From Scilla litardierei (Eukaryota; Streptophyta; Magnoliopsida; Asparagales; Asparagaceae): DNA of 64,000 nt. The notes beneath the pieces were generated by a model. That model was given only the letters and a program-made list of their open reading frames with translations, was not told the DNA's origin and searched no databases. Positions 1-12,500 of the stretch are shown here, in pieces (within the stretch, counting starts at the first letter, position 1; each line of letters opens with the position of its first letter). Location: positions 179,901,051 to 179,965,050 of the forward strand of contig CM061138.1 of assembly GCA_030789695.1 (NCBI GenBank), in the 5' to 3' direction. The position numbers and the translations under genes were made by a program.

Positions 1-1434
1 TACTTATCAAGGTGTAGTTTTGTTTGAAGTTAAGTTTGTTTGTGCTAATCATGTTCTCAATGACATGCTCTTGATACATGTAATTATGCAGATGGTTCAT
101 GAAATATTCGTTATGTTAATAATGTTTAAGTTCAATTTGTTTATGCTTTTGTGCTCACATTAGTATGTTCATAACGATGAGTTTGTGATGATATTCCATG
201 CAATTCTTTAATTGAGGAGATGATGATGATGATGATGATGATGATGATATTTGTTAAAAGTTGGTTAAAAGCGGTATTCAAGACCGCTAGATGATTCGTT
301 GACAAACGAAGTAACATCTTAAAAACTGAGAGTGAGAATGAGGAATGTATCAGTCCTCCTAAAGGAGGGTGACACGGGTTTGGGGGCAAAACGGGTAAAC
401 TTTAGGAGTTAAGGAGCGGACGTATGAATTATGATTTCTCGCCCGATGTGTTGCCCCCAGAAGGGGAGTTGGAGAGGGCTAGAGAGGCCGCTGGTGTACT
501 CGTGATGCACCATGACGGTAACTGATGGTTTCCTCCGTTTGTCCGACAGAAAAACCGAGCTGGTCTCGCTCCAGTACCTTGCCCCGTTCGGGTACGGAGT
601 TGCGAGAGGCCCCCTCCGGTGCTCGTGTTGCTGGTTGGGGTACCACTTTTTCACCCACCCTGGGTGAAGTCCGCCTCCTTAGCGTCCTACGGTTTACACG
701 GGTTCCAAATATGTGAATCAACAACTTATAGTAATTGTCTTTAATTTATAAATGTTGTTATCTCATGTCTCCTTACTTTTGTTTACTTTAATGCTGCTAT
801 CCCATGGTAATATGTTCTTATGCTTCCTTTCAATATCTGCATTTCATAATATGGTTTCTATGCATGTTTTGCACGTTCTCATAACTAGGTTCGCATGTTG
901 GAATGTGATTACTTTTATGCACCATGAACCTTACTTGTTAGACCACCCTCCCTAGATAGAGAGACCAATTCTAAAACTGGGTCCTACTAGAGTGTTAGGA
1001 GTTTCTACTGGGTCACGCGTTGACGTGTCCCCGTTGACTTTCAGGTCATGTGAGTTGGAGGTTGGAGATAGCGGCCGGAGCTTTGGAGTTGGTGATCAGT
1101 TGTAGTATTGGGTGGTGAGGGGTATGATGAGAGACTTGTACTTTTGGTGTTTCTTTTTCGGGTGGACCTTTGTACTTAGAGTTGTGAATATGAAGATGTT
1201 GGTGTATGTATAAGATGTATCAATGTATCAATAAAATGGAATATTGTACTTTTGTTATTTTCTCAGTGTTTTTATCTGTGATGGAGTTTTACTTGTACTT
1301 CCCAGCACGTGCGTAGTACCTGCGGTGTTCTTCCTACTCTCTTCTTTTCTTTCTTTCTACGTAACACTCGCCTCTTCGGGAATACCTGATACGGATTCGT
1401 ACTTATCGGGTATCCCGGAGACCGGGTCGTTACA
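1..1434 (+). repeat. 5' LTR (3' portion) of LARD element
   Basis: This stretch repeats at 5855-7287 with few differences, including a (GAT)n run whose length differs between the copies (about 220-249 here). It ends CGTTACA just before the primer-binding leader. The first part of the LTR lies before the window. A GC-rich stretch at about 410-720 stands out from the AT-rich remainder. Small ORFs that recur in both LTR copies are not convincing genes. Confidence 0.88.
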
Positions 1435-1510
1435 GTTGGTGGCCCATGCAGGTCTTCGCACTGCGGCGTGCGTAAGGATAGTGCTGGTAATGCTCCATAA
1501 GGGTAGTTGT
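1435..1510 (+). other. LARD primer-binding site and leader
   Basis: The LTR is followed by TTGGTGGCCCATGCAGG and then a leader containing TGCGTAAGGATAGTG and AATGCTCC. The same landmarks in the same order occur downstream of the LTR of the + strand element at 11137-11210 and, in part, of the minus-strand element at 7900-7978. I do not recognise the priming tRNA. The shared leader suggests that this element is replicated by proteins of that family. Confidence 0.6.
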
Positions 1511-1569
1511 GTCCTAAGGTGGGTAGGTGATCGGGCTTAGGGTAAGTTCCTGGTATTAGGAGAACCGAG

Positions 1570-3093
1570 GCACAGAGCTTCTTGAGGGTAAACATGGGTA
1601 GTTGTTTGTATGTATACATATATGTATGGATGGGTACGTGTTTGCATGGATATATTAGTATTGTGTGCATATTGGCATGCATTCCTATAGGCATGTATCT
1701 ATAGGTATATCTGTAAGTAAGCAGCATTATAGATACTTGTATGTCTACTTGTGTGTATTCTTGTAACTCATAGTATAAGTGTTCGTATATGGACGAACTA
1801 TGAGGTGTATGTATAGAAATGTTATTTATATGAATTAAGGAATAGATAATATAGGATGTGTAAATCTAAGTGTGAGGCATACTATCTGTGTAATGAAGTA
1901 TTGTGTGTCGTATATAAATATGTGCTAATACATGTTTTATCTACATCTGAGTGTATGTGGATGACTATATGATTTTATGTATAGTTGTAGGTATAAATAC
2001 TGAATTATATATTTAAGGGATGTAAGGAGATAATTTGTATATGGATATCTGAGGGATGTTTATATATATGGAGTATTTGTGTGTATAAATATTAGTGTAT
2101 AAATAAATTCGTGATGTATGTGTTGGTATATGGATGTTGCTTGTACGTCTGGGTGGATGTACATGTGGATGTATAAGAGTATATGATGGTATACATGGAA
2201 TAATTATATGTGTATGCGGTTATGTGTTTGTATGAATATACAAGTATTATATATCCGTTGTCGAATGTATATGTGTGCTATACTTATGTGCGTATCTGTA
2301 TCTATACACACATGTATATGCTACTACCTTAGCTACATGTGTGACTATACGTTAGTATGTGATATTATAAGTATATGTGTTAGTATGTGGTTGCACTATC
2401 AGATGTAGGTGCAATAGAGTGATTGTATTGATTGAGATGTAAGTAGTAAGTATGTATATATATTTATAGTGTGTATCATGGACCGATATGGTTGATTGAG
2501 CTCTAGGCGATGTATAGATACGGTATACCGGATGTATTGGTAATATGTGATGTATTTGTACATGCTGATTGTGTAAATCCATGTGCGGATATTTTCCATT
2601 CAATCATGACTGGGCATGCCCTAGGTGTATTAGAGTTGTGTATTTGATACATATATGAAAGATGTATATGGTTGCCTGTCTGACTGTAAGCGAATACGCT
2701 TACACCGGTGTTGGATGGATATATCATTATGTGAATATCTGTGTGTGTTGGTATTATTGTATGCGACTCATGTGATGACGTGTATGTGTATGCATACTAT
2801 AAATGTGGTTGTGTAAATTGATATAGTGAGATATGTATATATGAGTAAAGCTACCATTGGATGTGTACCATAAGTAGTGTGTGAAATATATTGGCTTACT
2901 AATTGGTGTGTATAGATATACATAAGTAGGTATGCCAAGTTATGCAATTTTGGTGTACTTATATATCATGTGATAATATGTGAGTGTAGCATATGAATGA
3001 GATTTATATATGTATATGTATTGTGTATACAAGAGAGTGTGTGTGTATATGTACTAAATTAATATGATTCTTGTGCTATAGATAGATAGATAG

Positions 3094-3156
<63 letters not shown>

Positions 3157-4280
3157 CATTGAATATGTGTTACGTTGACTGTTTGTATGTAAGTATACTT
3201 GTGCAGTGTATAGGTGGTTAAATATAGATTTACGTGAGTGAATAATGGATATGAACATATATGTATGTATTCTTGTATATATATAAAGTGAGTGTGTACT
3301 AGAAGGTTGATATAATATACATATTTACTGACAGGACTATTTACTATAGTGATATTTACTGTGTACATTCTTGTGTGCGAACTATTATATATATTTGTCT
3401 ATATAATTGTAAGTGTTTATACTTATGTGCTTAAGTGATATATTTGCGTATGGTTACCCACTTGATATGCGGTGCACCATATCAATATGTATCATTATTG
3501 GTGTATGATTATTTACCATAAGTGCATCAATATATGGATTTACTTACTTATGTATGTATGTTAGCAAGGTTGCATACATATTGTTAGCAATGTTGCATAC
3601 ATATTGGATGTGATATAGTAGTATAGATGGATGTATACTTGGTTGTATACTTGAACTATACTTTGATGTATCTAGGTATACCCATAGGTATGTGTATGTG
3701 TAAGTATGCTAGCTCTGTGACTTATGAGTATGGTGTGTTTAAATATCGTGTGAACATGTATGTATGTAGATATATATATTTATAAGGAGTGTGTGATTAC
3801 ATGTAGAGGTGTATGTATTTAGATATACCTATATGTAACCAGGATATAGCATATGTCTTTGAACATATACTTGTGTGAATCTTTATGTGAGTACACATGT
3901 ATTGAGTGAATAAATATTGGTGTGTATATTAATGCCTTGGGTGTATATATATATTTCTACTTATTGCTATGTACGGCATTGACACATGTATATTGCTATG
4001 TACAACATTGACACATGTATCCATATGCATATGTGTACTAGCATGTGTGTACATATTAGTATGTACATATATGTGAGTGTTCTCATGTCCATATAGATAT
4101 ATATGTGAGTACATTGTGTATATGGATGAATGTGGAATGTATAGTACTATGTACGTGTTGTGATGATTTGTCTGTGTGTATACCTATATCTTTGGATAGG
4201 AATGTGTATATATATGTGTGTTTAATCTATGATATAGTGCAAGTATACATGGGTGTGTAGTATATAAATATAGTGTTGTT
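1570..4280. repeat. TG/TA-rich low-complexity interior of LARD element
   Basis: About 2.7 kb of non-coding DNA on the + strand made mostly of TGTATG, TATATG, GTGTGTA and similar words, strongly enriched in alternating purine-pyrimidine steps and poor in C. It has no convincing ORF; the short ORFs read from it are Cys/Tyr/Ile/His-rich by composition. It occupies the place where gag-pol would be. Short phrases recur nearby, such as the repeats around 3560-3605 and 3965-4020, which points to growth by local duplication. Confidence 0.75.
3079..3153. repeat. Compound microsatellite (GATA)n(TA)n(TG)n
   Basis: A GATA run changes into TATATA and then into about 24 uninterrupted TG units. It is the most regular part of the TG/TA-rich interior of the LARD element and should be length-polymorphic. 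Confidence 0.9.
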
Positions 4281-4368
4281 TGTATTTCGTCGGTAAGGGG
4301 GACCCTTAGACTATTCAATCTCCGGTCAGACCCTTAGCATGGAAAGTCCGAGGGCGGACTTTGTTTTT

Positions 4369-4381
4369 AAGGTGGGTAGAA
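4369..4381 (+). other. Polypurine tract of LARD element
   Basis: AAGGTGGGTAGAA lies directly before the 3' LTR and is preceded by AGTCCGAGGGCGGACT. The Tekay element at 16432-26345 has the parallel arrangement (TTCCGAGGGCGGAA, then AAGGTGTGGAGGA, then TGTAAC). This supports a shared family origin for the 3' ends. Confidence 0.7.
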
Positions 4382-7287
4382 TGTAATACACCGTTTCCAT
4401 ATGTACGCGTATTTATACGTATTTTGGCGTAAATGCGTATTGGGAGTATTCTCGTATTTTTTCTTTAAATATTTTGGTGTAGGAATTATTTTTAAAAGAT
4501 TTTAAACTCATCTTCTGAATTTAGTAAATAGGAGTATTTGGCTGAATACTTGTATTTATGGTGTATATGGTATTTCAACATGTATTTTTATTTTTGCAAA
4601 ATACAAATTCCAAAATTGTTTTACCATGACACCTTAGCTTATTAGGTGTCATCTTGCTAATTAAGAAGGAGACACATGGCTTAGACTTTGACTAAATGAA
4701 AGGATGAGAGGGTTTTAGGGAGACCTAAAATCTAGGCAAAGAAAAAACAAAAAAAACAAGAAAATCCCATATTCTCTCACTCTCCCTCTCCTTCCCAATT
4801 CTGGCTAAAATTTTGTCTCCCCCTCTTTCACTCATTTGCTTCATTTTAAGCACCCCTCTCAGTCCTCATCATTCCTCCATCAAAATTCATCTCAAAAATC
4901 ATCCCAAATCCATCTTTAGAAGCCAATTTGGAGCTTGAAGATAGGAGATTGAAGAAGGAGGCCCAAGAATTCTTCAAGGACTAAGAAGGGCCAAAGAAAT
5001 TTTGGAGGGCTTTGGAGGTAGAAATTCCTTTCACTTAGGTAGAATTTAGTTTTAGGACAAGGAGAATTGAGTTAACTTTTTCATGCTGAAATTTGATCCA
5101 GAAAAACTGAAACTTTGACTAAGTGCTGGGGTTAATTGGCTAATGGGAATGCTTTGGAAATTTTATATGTTGTGTATCTCATTGTTATGAACAACTTTCA
5201 TTTTGATCATTTTTCCAAATTATAGCCGTATGATTTTATAAAAATTCGGATATGCAAACTGGTGTTTCAATCAAAACTGTTCTGAAATTCCAGTATTTTT
5301 ATTCTCTGTTAAACTGAGAATATCTCTCAACGTAGATAAAAGAAAAATCTGAAAAAAATATATTCATGTAGATCTCGACGTCCTACCCCAACATCATATA
5401 ACATATGATATATGTTCAATTCAAAATGTAGGAGAAATATGACTTCTTCTGCAACTTGTCCAATTTCTGGCAGTTTTGACACTTTGTATTAAAACCAAGA
5501 TTTCGGCCACAATTCTTATTGAAATTAGATGTTCTAGGACATTTTGGACAACTACTCTTCAAGATGCACAATACCCAATTTTTTATTTCATCCATATCTG
5601 CTTGTAAATGGAAGAAAAGCACTGATGAAGTTGATGCAATGTTTCTGTTTTTTTTTGTATTGTCATCTGTTACTAAACCGATCACAATAAATCATCCATA
5701 CCATATTATTTTCTGAAATTTGGTATGGCAATGCAAAACACCATATCTACAACTTTCGTGAAGGGACCAGAGACAAATTCTGACTGTAAATAGGCTAAAA
5801 GTGATATTCTTTCTGCTGTAATAGTTTTGACAGGTTCATATGCTAATTTTGCTTAGTACTTATCAAGGTGTAGTTTTGTTTGAAGTTAAGTTTGTTTGTG
5901 CTAATCATGTTCTCAATGACATGATCTTGATACATGTAATTATGCAGATGGTTCATGAAATATTCGTTATGTTAATAATGTTTAAGCTCAATTTGTTTAT
6001 GCTTTTGTGCTCACATTAGTATGTTCATAACGATGAGTTTGTGATGATATTCCATGCAATTCTTTAATTGAGGAGATGATGATGACGATGATGATGATGA
6101 TATTTGTTAAAAGTTGGTTAAAAGCGGTATTCAAGACCGCTAGATGATTCGTTGACAAACGAAGTAACATCTTAAAAACTGAGAGTGAGAATGAGGAATG
6201 TAACAGTCCTCCTAAAGGAGGGTGACACGGGTTTGGGGCAAAACGAGTAAGCTTTAGGAGTTAAGGAGCGGACGTATGAATTATGATTTCTCGCCCGATG
6301 TGTTGCCCTCAGAAGGGGAGTTGGAGAGGGCTAGAGAGGCTGCTGGTGTACTCGTGATGCACTATGACGGTAACTGATGGTTTCCTCCGTTTGTCCGACA
6401 GAAAAACCGAGCTGGTCTCGCTCCAGTACCTTGCCCCGTTCGGGTACGGAGTTGCGAGAGGCCCCCTCCGGTGCTCGTGTTGCTGGTTGGGGTACCACTT
6501 TTTCACCCACCCTGGGTGAAGTCCGCCTCCTTAGCGTCCTACGGTTTACACGGGTTCCACATATGTGAATCAACAACTTATAGTAATTGTCTTTAATTTA
6601 TAAATGTTGTTATCTCATGTCTCCTTACTTTTGTTTACTTTAATGCTGCTATCCCATGGTAATATGTTCTTATGCTTCCTTTCAATATCTGCATTTCATA
6701 ATATGGTTTCTATGCATGTTTTGCACGTTCTCATAACTAGGTTCGCATGTTGGAATGTGATTACTTTTATGCACCATGAATCTTACTTGTTAGACCACCC
6801 TCCCTAGATAGACAGACCAATTCTAAAACTGGGTCCTACTAGAGTGTTAGGAGTTTCTACTGGGTCACGCGTTGACGTGTCCCCGTTGACTTTCAGGTCA
6901 TGTGAGTTGGAGGTTGAAGATAGCGGCCGGAGCTTTGGAGTTGGTGATCAGTTGTAGTATTGGGTGGTGAGGGGTATGATGAGAGACTTGTACTTTTGGT
7001 GTTTCTTTTTCGGGTGGACCTTTGTACTTAGAGTTGTGAATATGAAGATGTTGGTGTATGTATAAGATGTATCAATGTATCAATAAAATGGAATATTGTA
7101 CTTTTGTTATTTTCTCAGTGTGTTTTATCTGTGATGGAGTTTTACTTGTACTTCCCAGCACGTGCGTAGTACCTGCGGTGTTCTTCCTACTCCCTTCTTT
7201 TCTTTCTTTCTACGTAACACTCGCCTCTTCGGAAATACCTGATACGGATTCGTACTTATCGGGTATCCCGGAGACCGGGTCGTTACA
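4382..7287 (+). repeat. 3' LTR of LARD element (complete, 2906 bp)
   Basis: It starts TGTAATACACCG after the polypurine tract and ends CGTTACA. The part from about 5855 on matches the 5' LTR at the window start. The first 1.5 kb (4382-5854) is AT-rich, includes a pyrimidine-rich stretch near 4770-4830, and has no supported gene. It carries the same GC-rich block as the other LTR at about 6265-6570. Confidence 0.85.
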
Positions 7288-7858
7288 AGCGCCTAGCTCA
7301 GTTGGCATCCGTCTGTACTAGCTCCGTGGCATAATTGCTGAGTAGTGAAAACTCAGCATCATACTCATCCACGTTCCTCCTACTCTAGGTCAAATGCTCA
7401 AACCTCTACCTCAACTCGTCTCTAGCTGTCTCCGGAAGATACTTGGGCTTAAAGCACTTCCGGAACATCATCCAGGTGATAGTAGTCCCAGCCAAGTGCC
7501 GCTCATGTGCCTCCCACCAATCACGGGCCTGATATGTCAAACACCTCATAGCTACCTCCACCCAGCCCTCTTGTGGGAAATCAACCATAGTCAGATCATC
7601 CTCCATACGCCTCAGCCACTCGTCCACCTCCAGGGCACTCTCCTTCTCGGAGAAGGACTTCAGATGCATCTCCTTGAACTGCTTGTAGCCCGGCTTATTC
7701 TGTGCCGAAACACCAGCCAACTTCTCATCCTGCTGGCCCAGGTGGTTTAAACTCCCCATCAGTATCTTTGCCATCAAGGCAGACTCAGACGACCTAGATG
7801 TCCCGTCCATGGATCCCCCAGATCCACCAGTCCCAGATATCTCGTTCCCGCCTTCCAT
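7288..7858 (-). pseudogene. gag fragment of minus-strand Tekay-like Ty3/gypsy element
   Basis: Reading from ATG at 7858 on the minus strand, the product begins MEGGNE and contains a retrotransposon gag (capsid) domain with GWVEVAMRCLTYQARDWWEA and a FRKCFKPKYLPETARDELR stretch. Capsid proteins of this type package the element RNA in cytoplasmic particles. The frame is interrupted by stops near 7402 and 7385, and the gene ends abruptly at 7288 where the LARD element is inserted; protease, RT and integrase are absent from the window. The N-terminus and layout closely match the gag at 11258, so the two elements are relatives in opposite orientation. Confidence 0.85.
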
Positions 7859-7978
7859 CTGTTAAGAGAGAACAAAATAGTTCAGATTAGCATCATATGC
7901 TGAAGTATCAGAGTACTGTATGTATCATCCTTACGTATGTCGCAGTGTTAGTAGACCTGCATGGGCTGCCACAAAACC
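7859..7978 (-). other. Leader and primer-binding region of the minus-strand Tekay-like element
   Basis: On the minus strand the LTR end (GGCGTAACA) is followed by TTTTGTGGCAGCCCATGCAG and later by GACATACGTAAGGATGATAC, matching the leader at 11137-11200. This places the start of the transcript of the element and fixes its orientation. Confidence 0.65.
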
Positions 7979-10637
7979 TGTTACGCCCTAATCACTCAAC
8001 TACCTCAAGTTTCGAGGTAGCTGGGAAAGAGGGTTTAACAGGCTGCGGTATTGCACCAAGCGTAGAATCAAAAAATACTACAGGCAGGCCAATGTGCATA
8101 CTAGGAAAACACAAACAACAAAAGATAAGGAAACTATACAGTGCTCCAGCACAGACAACAATAATTACTTCTCATCACAGAACTGTACACTGGCAAAAGT
8201 ACAAGTGGAAGGCAAGTACAAGTACAAAAAAAGTAACCGTCCGATATAAAAGTACATCTGAATTCCCCAACTCAAAAGTACAATATTATGACTAAACCCC
8301 TCAAGGTCCACAAAAGAACAACTCACACTCAATCCTAACCCTGGGAACCAATGTGAAAGGTAGCGTCTCTGGTAGGGTCCACAACCTGCTCCTGCTCCGA
8401 AGTCGCCTGCTCTGGCCCTAAAAACCATGGGAGGGAACACGTCACAGCGTGACACAGTAGGAACCCCATCTCATGCAGAAAGTACATATTAATTGGGGAT
8501 TATTGTTATTATTATTATATTTTACTATTTTTCTTTCTTTTCTTACAAATAGCGCAAAGCATGAAAGGAAACACAGTCAGGCAAGAAAAGAGGAATCACA
8601 CATTGTAAATTTAAAGTACTTAAATATAATTAACTTCATTGAAAACCTAGGTCCCCCTTTTTACCTCTCATCCAAAAACCAAAATAATCATTAATTTAAT
8701 TACTAATTAACAGAATCACATCTAAAAATCGTGCGTCGTAGAATATGATGAACTGGACTCCACCCCAAGGTGGGGCGGTAAAGAGCACCTGTCAGTAGTA
8801 CACAAGCATTGTTTCCTTAACGGGGCCTCTCACTCCACCCACTCCCCCCACACCGAGTGCAAGTGAGGAAAACTCCACAACCGCACCACTCCATCACCAA
8901 GTACCCGAAACTGAGCAATGTATTGTACCCGAAACTGATCAGGGTACAATAATTTCTATCACATTCTAGTCCAGTCCTTATGCCATACTAGCACCCAGTT
9001 TTCCCCTAACCCATTTCTAGGGTGATGACCTGCCAAGTGGCAGACCGAGACATCCCTATACTTTATTATCATTTAAGTTAGGTAGACTAATGTACGATGT
9101 TAAAAAGGTTATAAAGGATTTTCAAGAATGTGAATTACATTTAACTACTAGACTATTATGCAATATTAAGATGAACGTAATAGGAATTAACAAGTATTAG
9201 CGTTTAAATGAAAGGACTAGCATGCAACATGAATTAGTATGGTATTAATGAACTTTATTATCATTATGTGATTAAAGCAACATAAACTTTATTATATAGC
9301 ATTAGCAACATGAACCTTATTATATCGTATTAGCAACATGAACCCTTTTATATATCATTAGCAACATGAACCTCATTACATTGCATTTGGCAAGCAATAT
9401 GCATCATTAGCAATCAACATAAAACATCATTATGGGATTTAAAATTTGCAAGCAACATGAGCCACATGAACCACATAACATCCTTGGAGTACACTTGCAA
9501 TGGTCACAAAGCCATTCTCCATAAACATAATTCTACAAGCAACCAACTTATTGAGGCCACCAACATAAACAAATCTACAAGCTACCAACATGAACCAATC
9601 TACAAGCCACCACTTGCATGCATCACAACACCATACAACATGAACCATACAACCATTCTACAAGCTACAAGCTACCACAAGGATCTCCATATGAAAAAAC
9701 ACGCAACTTTGATTCATATTAATAAGAACTAATTGGTACTACACTACTACTACAACCTTAAGTTCATAATTTTTTTTACAAAGTAAGGAATTCTACCTTA
9801 ATGATACAGGCTTCCTCCTCTTCTCCTTCTTCCTTCTCTTTGATTTCTTTTTCTTTCTTCCTTTCTTTTCTTTCTTTTTCTTCCTTCTTTGTTTTTTGTG
9901 TCTCTAAGGGAATTCGGTCAACAAGAGAAATTAGGAGAAAAGACAAAAGAAAGAAGAAGGGATAAGTAAAGAAAAATGTGGGGATTTCTAGAAAAACTTG
10001 GAATATCTTCTCTTTTATTATCCTTTCCCCCCTTTTCTTTTATTTGTTTTTTGTGTGTTAATAAGATGAATTCGGCCTTCCCCTTGGAGAAAGAAAAGTC
10101 AAATGGAAAAATAAAAAGGAAAGAAAAAGAAAGAAAAAGAAAGTTGTAGAAGGGTGAAGAGATACTTCGTAAAAGAGATGTCTCCTAAACATCCATTTAA
10201 TTGAAAGTTTGCCATTACTCACAAGCACTCACAATCCTTTCATAATTTCCCTCTATCTTTATACCTTAATTACAAGAATGCCATCGATTTATGCTTCTAA
10301 AGAAATGCCATCAATCTTAGTGTTTTATTTACAAGTTTGCCATTGCACAAAACTTTTTAATAAAATCCCTTATCTCAATGTTCTTTTTTTTACTTACAAG
10401 TTTTCCATAGCACTAAGCCTAGTCGTCATCATCATCATCATTATTTATTTATTTATTTATTTTACCCTCAACTTTAGTCTATATTAACAATGATGCCATT
10501 TGTGCAAAAATAGGAATAAAATTGCACATATACTTGTATGCTTATTTACATCTCATGCCATCCTAAATATAAATCACAAATGGCCATTCCCACACACCAC
10601 TTGGCATGAATTCCAAGTGTAGGGAATGGTCCCAACA
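7979..10637 (-). repeat. Probable 5' LTR of the minus-strand Tekay-like element
   Basis: On the + strand it begins TGTTACGCCC right after the primer-binding region, and the best TG...CA partner end is GGTCCCAACA at about 10637, giving roughly 2.66 kb. The right boundary is inferred, because the other LTR lies outside the window. It has no supported gene. It contains stretches of pure pyrimidine (9820-9900) and purine (9925-9965, 10105-10145), a run of repeated AACATGAACC words at 9290-9660, and (TTTA)n near 10441-10461. Confidence 0.55.
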
Positions 10638-11136
10638 TCTACGTACACGGTTCAATAGAGGTGTACCCAAAAGAGTGTACTATAGTCGTATTATACTCTA
10701 CGAGGGGTTACATGTTACCTCTCAAAAGGGACCCTCGGGTTAGACTAGTTTCAGGGTGGGTTCTTTTGCGGGTGTGGACACCGGGGCAGGGTGAGATGAG
10801 TGTAGATAGTTTTGTACCCCTTTTCCCCTTGTACCCCGAGAACTTTCAGATGTACTTTTGTTTGTACAGTTCTGTGATGATGAGGTAAATTGTTAGTCTC
10901 TTTATGTTGGTTGTAGACTTCTCCACTGGTTGTTTACCTCTGTGATGATAGTACTTATTTCTGTTTGTGATGGAGCATTGTACTTACTTTACCTTTTAGT
11001 ACTTTTCATTTTCTGTATAATCCGAGCTGTTGCAGTGGCCTGCGCGATTGAACGTAACCAAAAATACGCTCAGTACTTAGTACCACGGCCTTGTTACACC
11101 CCTATCTCCATAGTCTTTGGAGAATGGGGCATGACA
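10638..11136 (+). repeat. 3' part of the 5' LTR of a + strand Tekay-like element
   Basis: It ends GGGGCATGACA and is followed at 11137 by GGTTTTGTGGTGGCC, the family primer-binding region. Its words TGTGATGGAGC...TTGTACTTACTT also occur in the LARD LTR at about 1265-1300. Only about 500 bp is present. The simplest reading is that the neighbouring minus-strand element inserted into this LTR and moved its first part outside the window. Confidence 0.6.
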
Positions 11137-11257
11137 GGTTTTGTGGTGGCCTATGCAGATCATCGCTCACTGTGACATGCGTAAGGATAATATGTGCAAT
11201 GCTCCAATACGTCAGTATATGGTACTAATTCAGTTTGTTATGTTCTTCCTCTGTAGG

Positions 11258-12412
11258 ATGGAGGGTGGAAACGAGACGTTTGGTGGGATTGGGGCTTTTG
11301 GTGGCAGGCTGTCTTCTGGAGATAGGATCTCGGAGTCAGCTCTGCTGGCAAAGGTCTTGATGGGGATCATGGAGCATTTGAGTCAGCAGGAGGAGAGGAT
11401 GACTGTCCTTGCGGCGTCGAAGGCACCGAGCTACAAGCAGTTTCAGGCAATGCGACCGAAATATTTCTCGGGCAAGGAAAACGGTCTGGAGGTAGACGAG
11501 TGGTTGAGGCACACAGATGATGACCTGACCTTGGCTGAGTTACAACGAGAGGGATGGGTGGAGATGGCCAAGAGGCAGTTGACTCACCAGGCCCGAGACT
11601 GGTGGGAGGCCCAGGAGCGGCATATGACTGGGAACATCCCGTGGGAGACTTTCAGGGAGTGCTTTGAGGCTAAGTACCTTTCGGAGGCAGTGACGGATGA
11701 GCTGAGGCAGAAGTTTGAGCACCTGCCGCAGAGTCGCAGGACTATGGATGATTATAACGCGGAGTTCTCACTACTTAGCAAGTATGCCCCATAGTTGATA
11801 GCGACAGACGCCACCCGAGCTAGATGCTTTCGCATGGGTCTTGACGCAGAGTTTCGAGGAGCATTGTCTACCCTAGAATTGCCGATGCACAAAGCCGTGA
11901 TGAAGGTGGCTAGGCGGCATGAGACTCGTTTGCAGAGTTTGGGGAGATTGCTGGCTAGTGACCGACGACCGACCATTTCGTAGAGGACCACTCCTCGGCC
12001 GGTCCAGATTGTGCAGTTCAAGCGGCCGGGGTTCCACTAGCGCCTCAGAGGGGAGTCTTTTATCAGCATTGTGGGAAGCCGGGGCATGAGCAGAGAGATT
12101 ACCGAGTCATGAGCAGGTGGTGCTACACATGCAGGGACGTAGGACACATCAGTAGATTCTTCCCTCGACAGGGCCGTCCTCCTGTATCACCAGCACCAGT
12201 GGTAGCTAGACCACCTCCGCAGAAGTCTCTTCCGCAAACACCCCAGAGACTTGCACTTTCGACACCTTGGGGACTGAGACCGACGGCTCCGAGAGGACCT
12301 CCTTTGCTCCCTCAGCAGCAGGGATTCGAGAGGACGACTCCTGCTCCCTCGAGGCGACAGAAGTTCATGATGACTACAGTTGAGGCTGAAAGCACATGCC
12401 AGGTGATATCAG
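11258..12412 (+). pseudogene. gag of + strand Tekay-like element (decayed)
   Basis: The ATG at 11258 starts MEGGNE. A capsid domain follows (GWVEMAKRQLTHQARDWWEA, then FRECFEAKYLSEAVTDEL). A TAG at 11792-11794 interrupts it where relatives have Gln, and the same frame resumes at once for 62 codons before further TAG stops. Degenerate zinc knuckles follow near 12060-12170 (YQHCGKPGH and CYTCRDVGH), each missing at least one Cys, so RNA binding would be impaired. Coding ends at an apparent splice donor at 12413. The protein would have formed the particle core; this copy is dead. Confidence 0.85.
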
Positions 12413-12500
12413 GTATGTTCTTGACCTTTGAGTTAGACTATGTGAATCTGTTTTCAACTGCATTGTCTAGATAGTTAGTTGTTTCCTTGTGTTGTTATAG
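12413..12500 (+). other. Putative gag-protease intron (88 bp, phase 1)
   Basis: GTATGTTC follows the Ser-Gly codons at the gag end, and the stretch ends GTTGTTATAG directly before the protease reading frame. Removal joins a G to GAATTG and keeps the frame (VISG to IVKV). The segment itself is T-rich and contains an in-frame stop. Two other Tekay-like elements in the window have an intron-like segment at the same place and phase (20256-20365 and 50648-50745). Confidence 0.65.

Larger units (their letters stand above)
1..7287 (+). mobile_element. Non-autonomous LTR retrotransposon (LARD type), 5' end cut by window
   Basis: Two near-identical long direct repeats (1-1434 and 5855-7287, the latter being the end of a longer LTR 4382-7287) flank an interior with no gag or pol reading frame. 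The order PBS-like leader (from 1435), non-coding filler, purine-rich tract, LTR gives + orientation. Ends are TGTAATACACC and CGTTACA. The 5-bp sequence after the element is AGCGC; the matching left copy would lie before the window. The right edge cuts straight into a minus-strand gag (7288-7858), so this element inserted into an older one. LTR of 2.9 kb and interior of 2.9 kb fit the LARD class, which depends on enzymes supplied by an autonomous partner. Confidence 0.85.

Noticed and set aside
525..716. Small ORFs repeated at 525-716 and 6377-6568
   Set aside because: The repetition only reflects the two LTR copies; no coding signature and no conserved domain.
3054..3368. Thr-His repeat protein
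   Set aside because: Direct translation of the (TG)n microsatellite.
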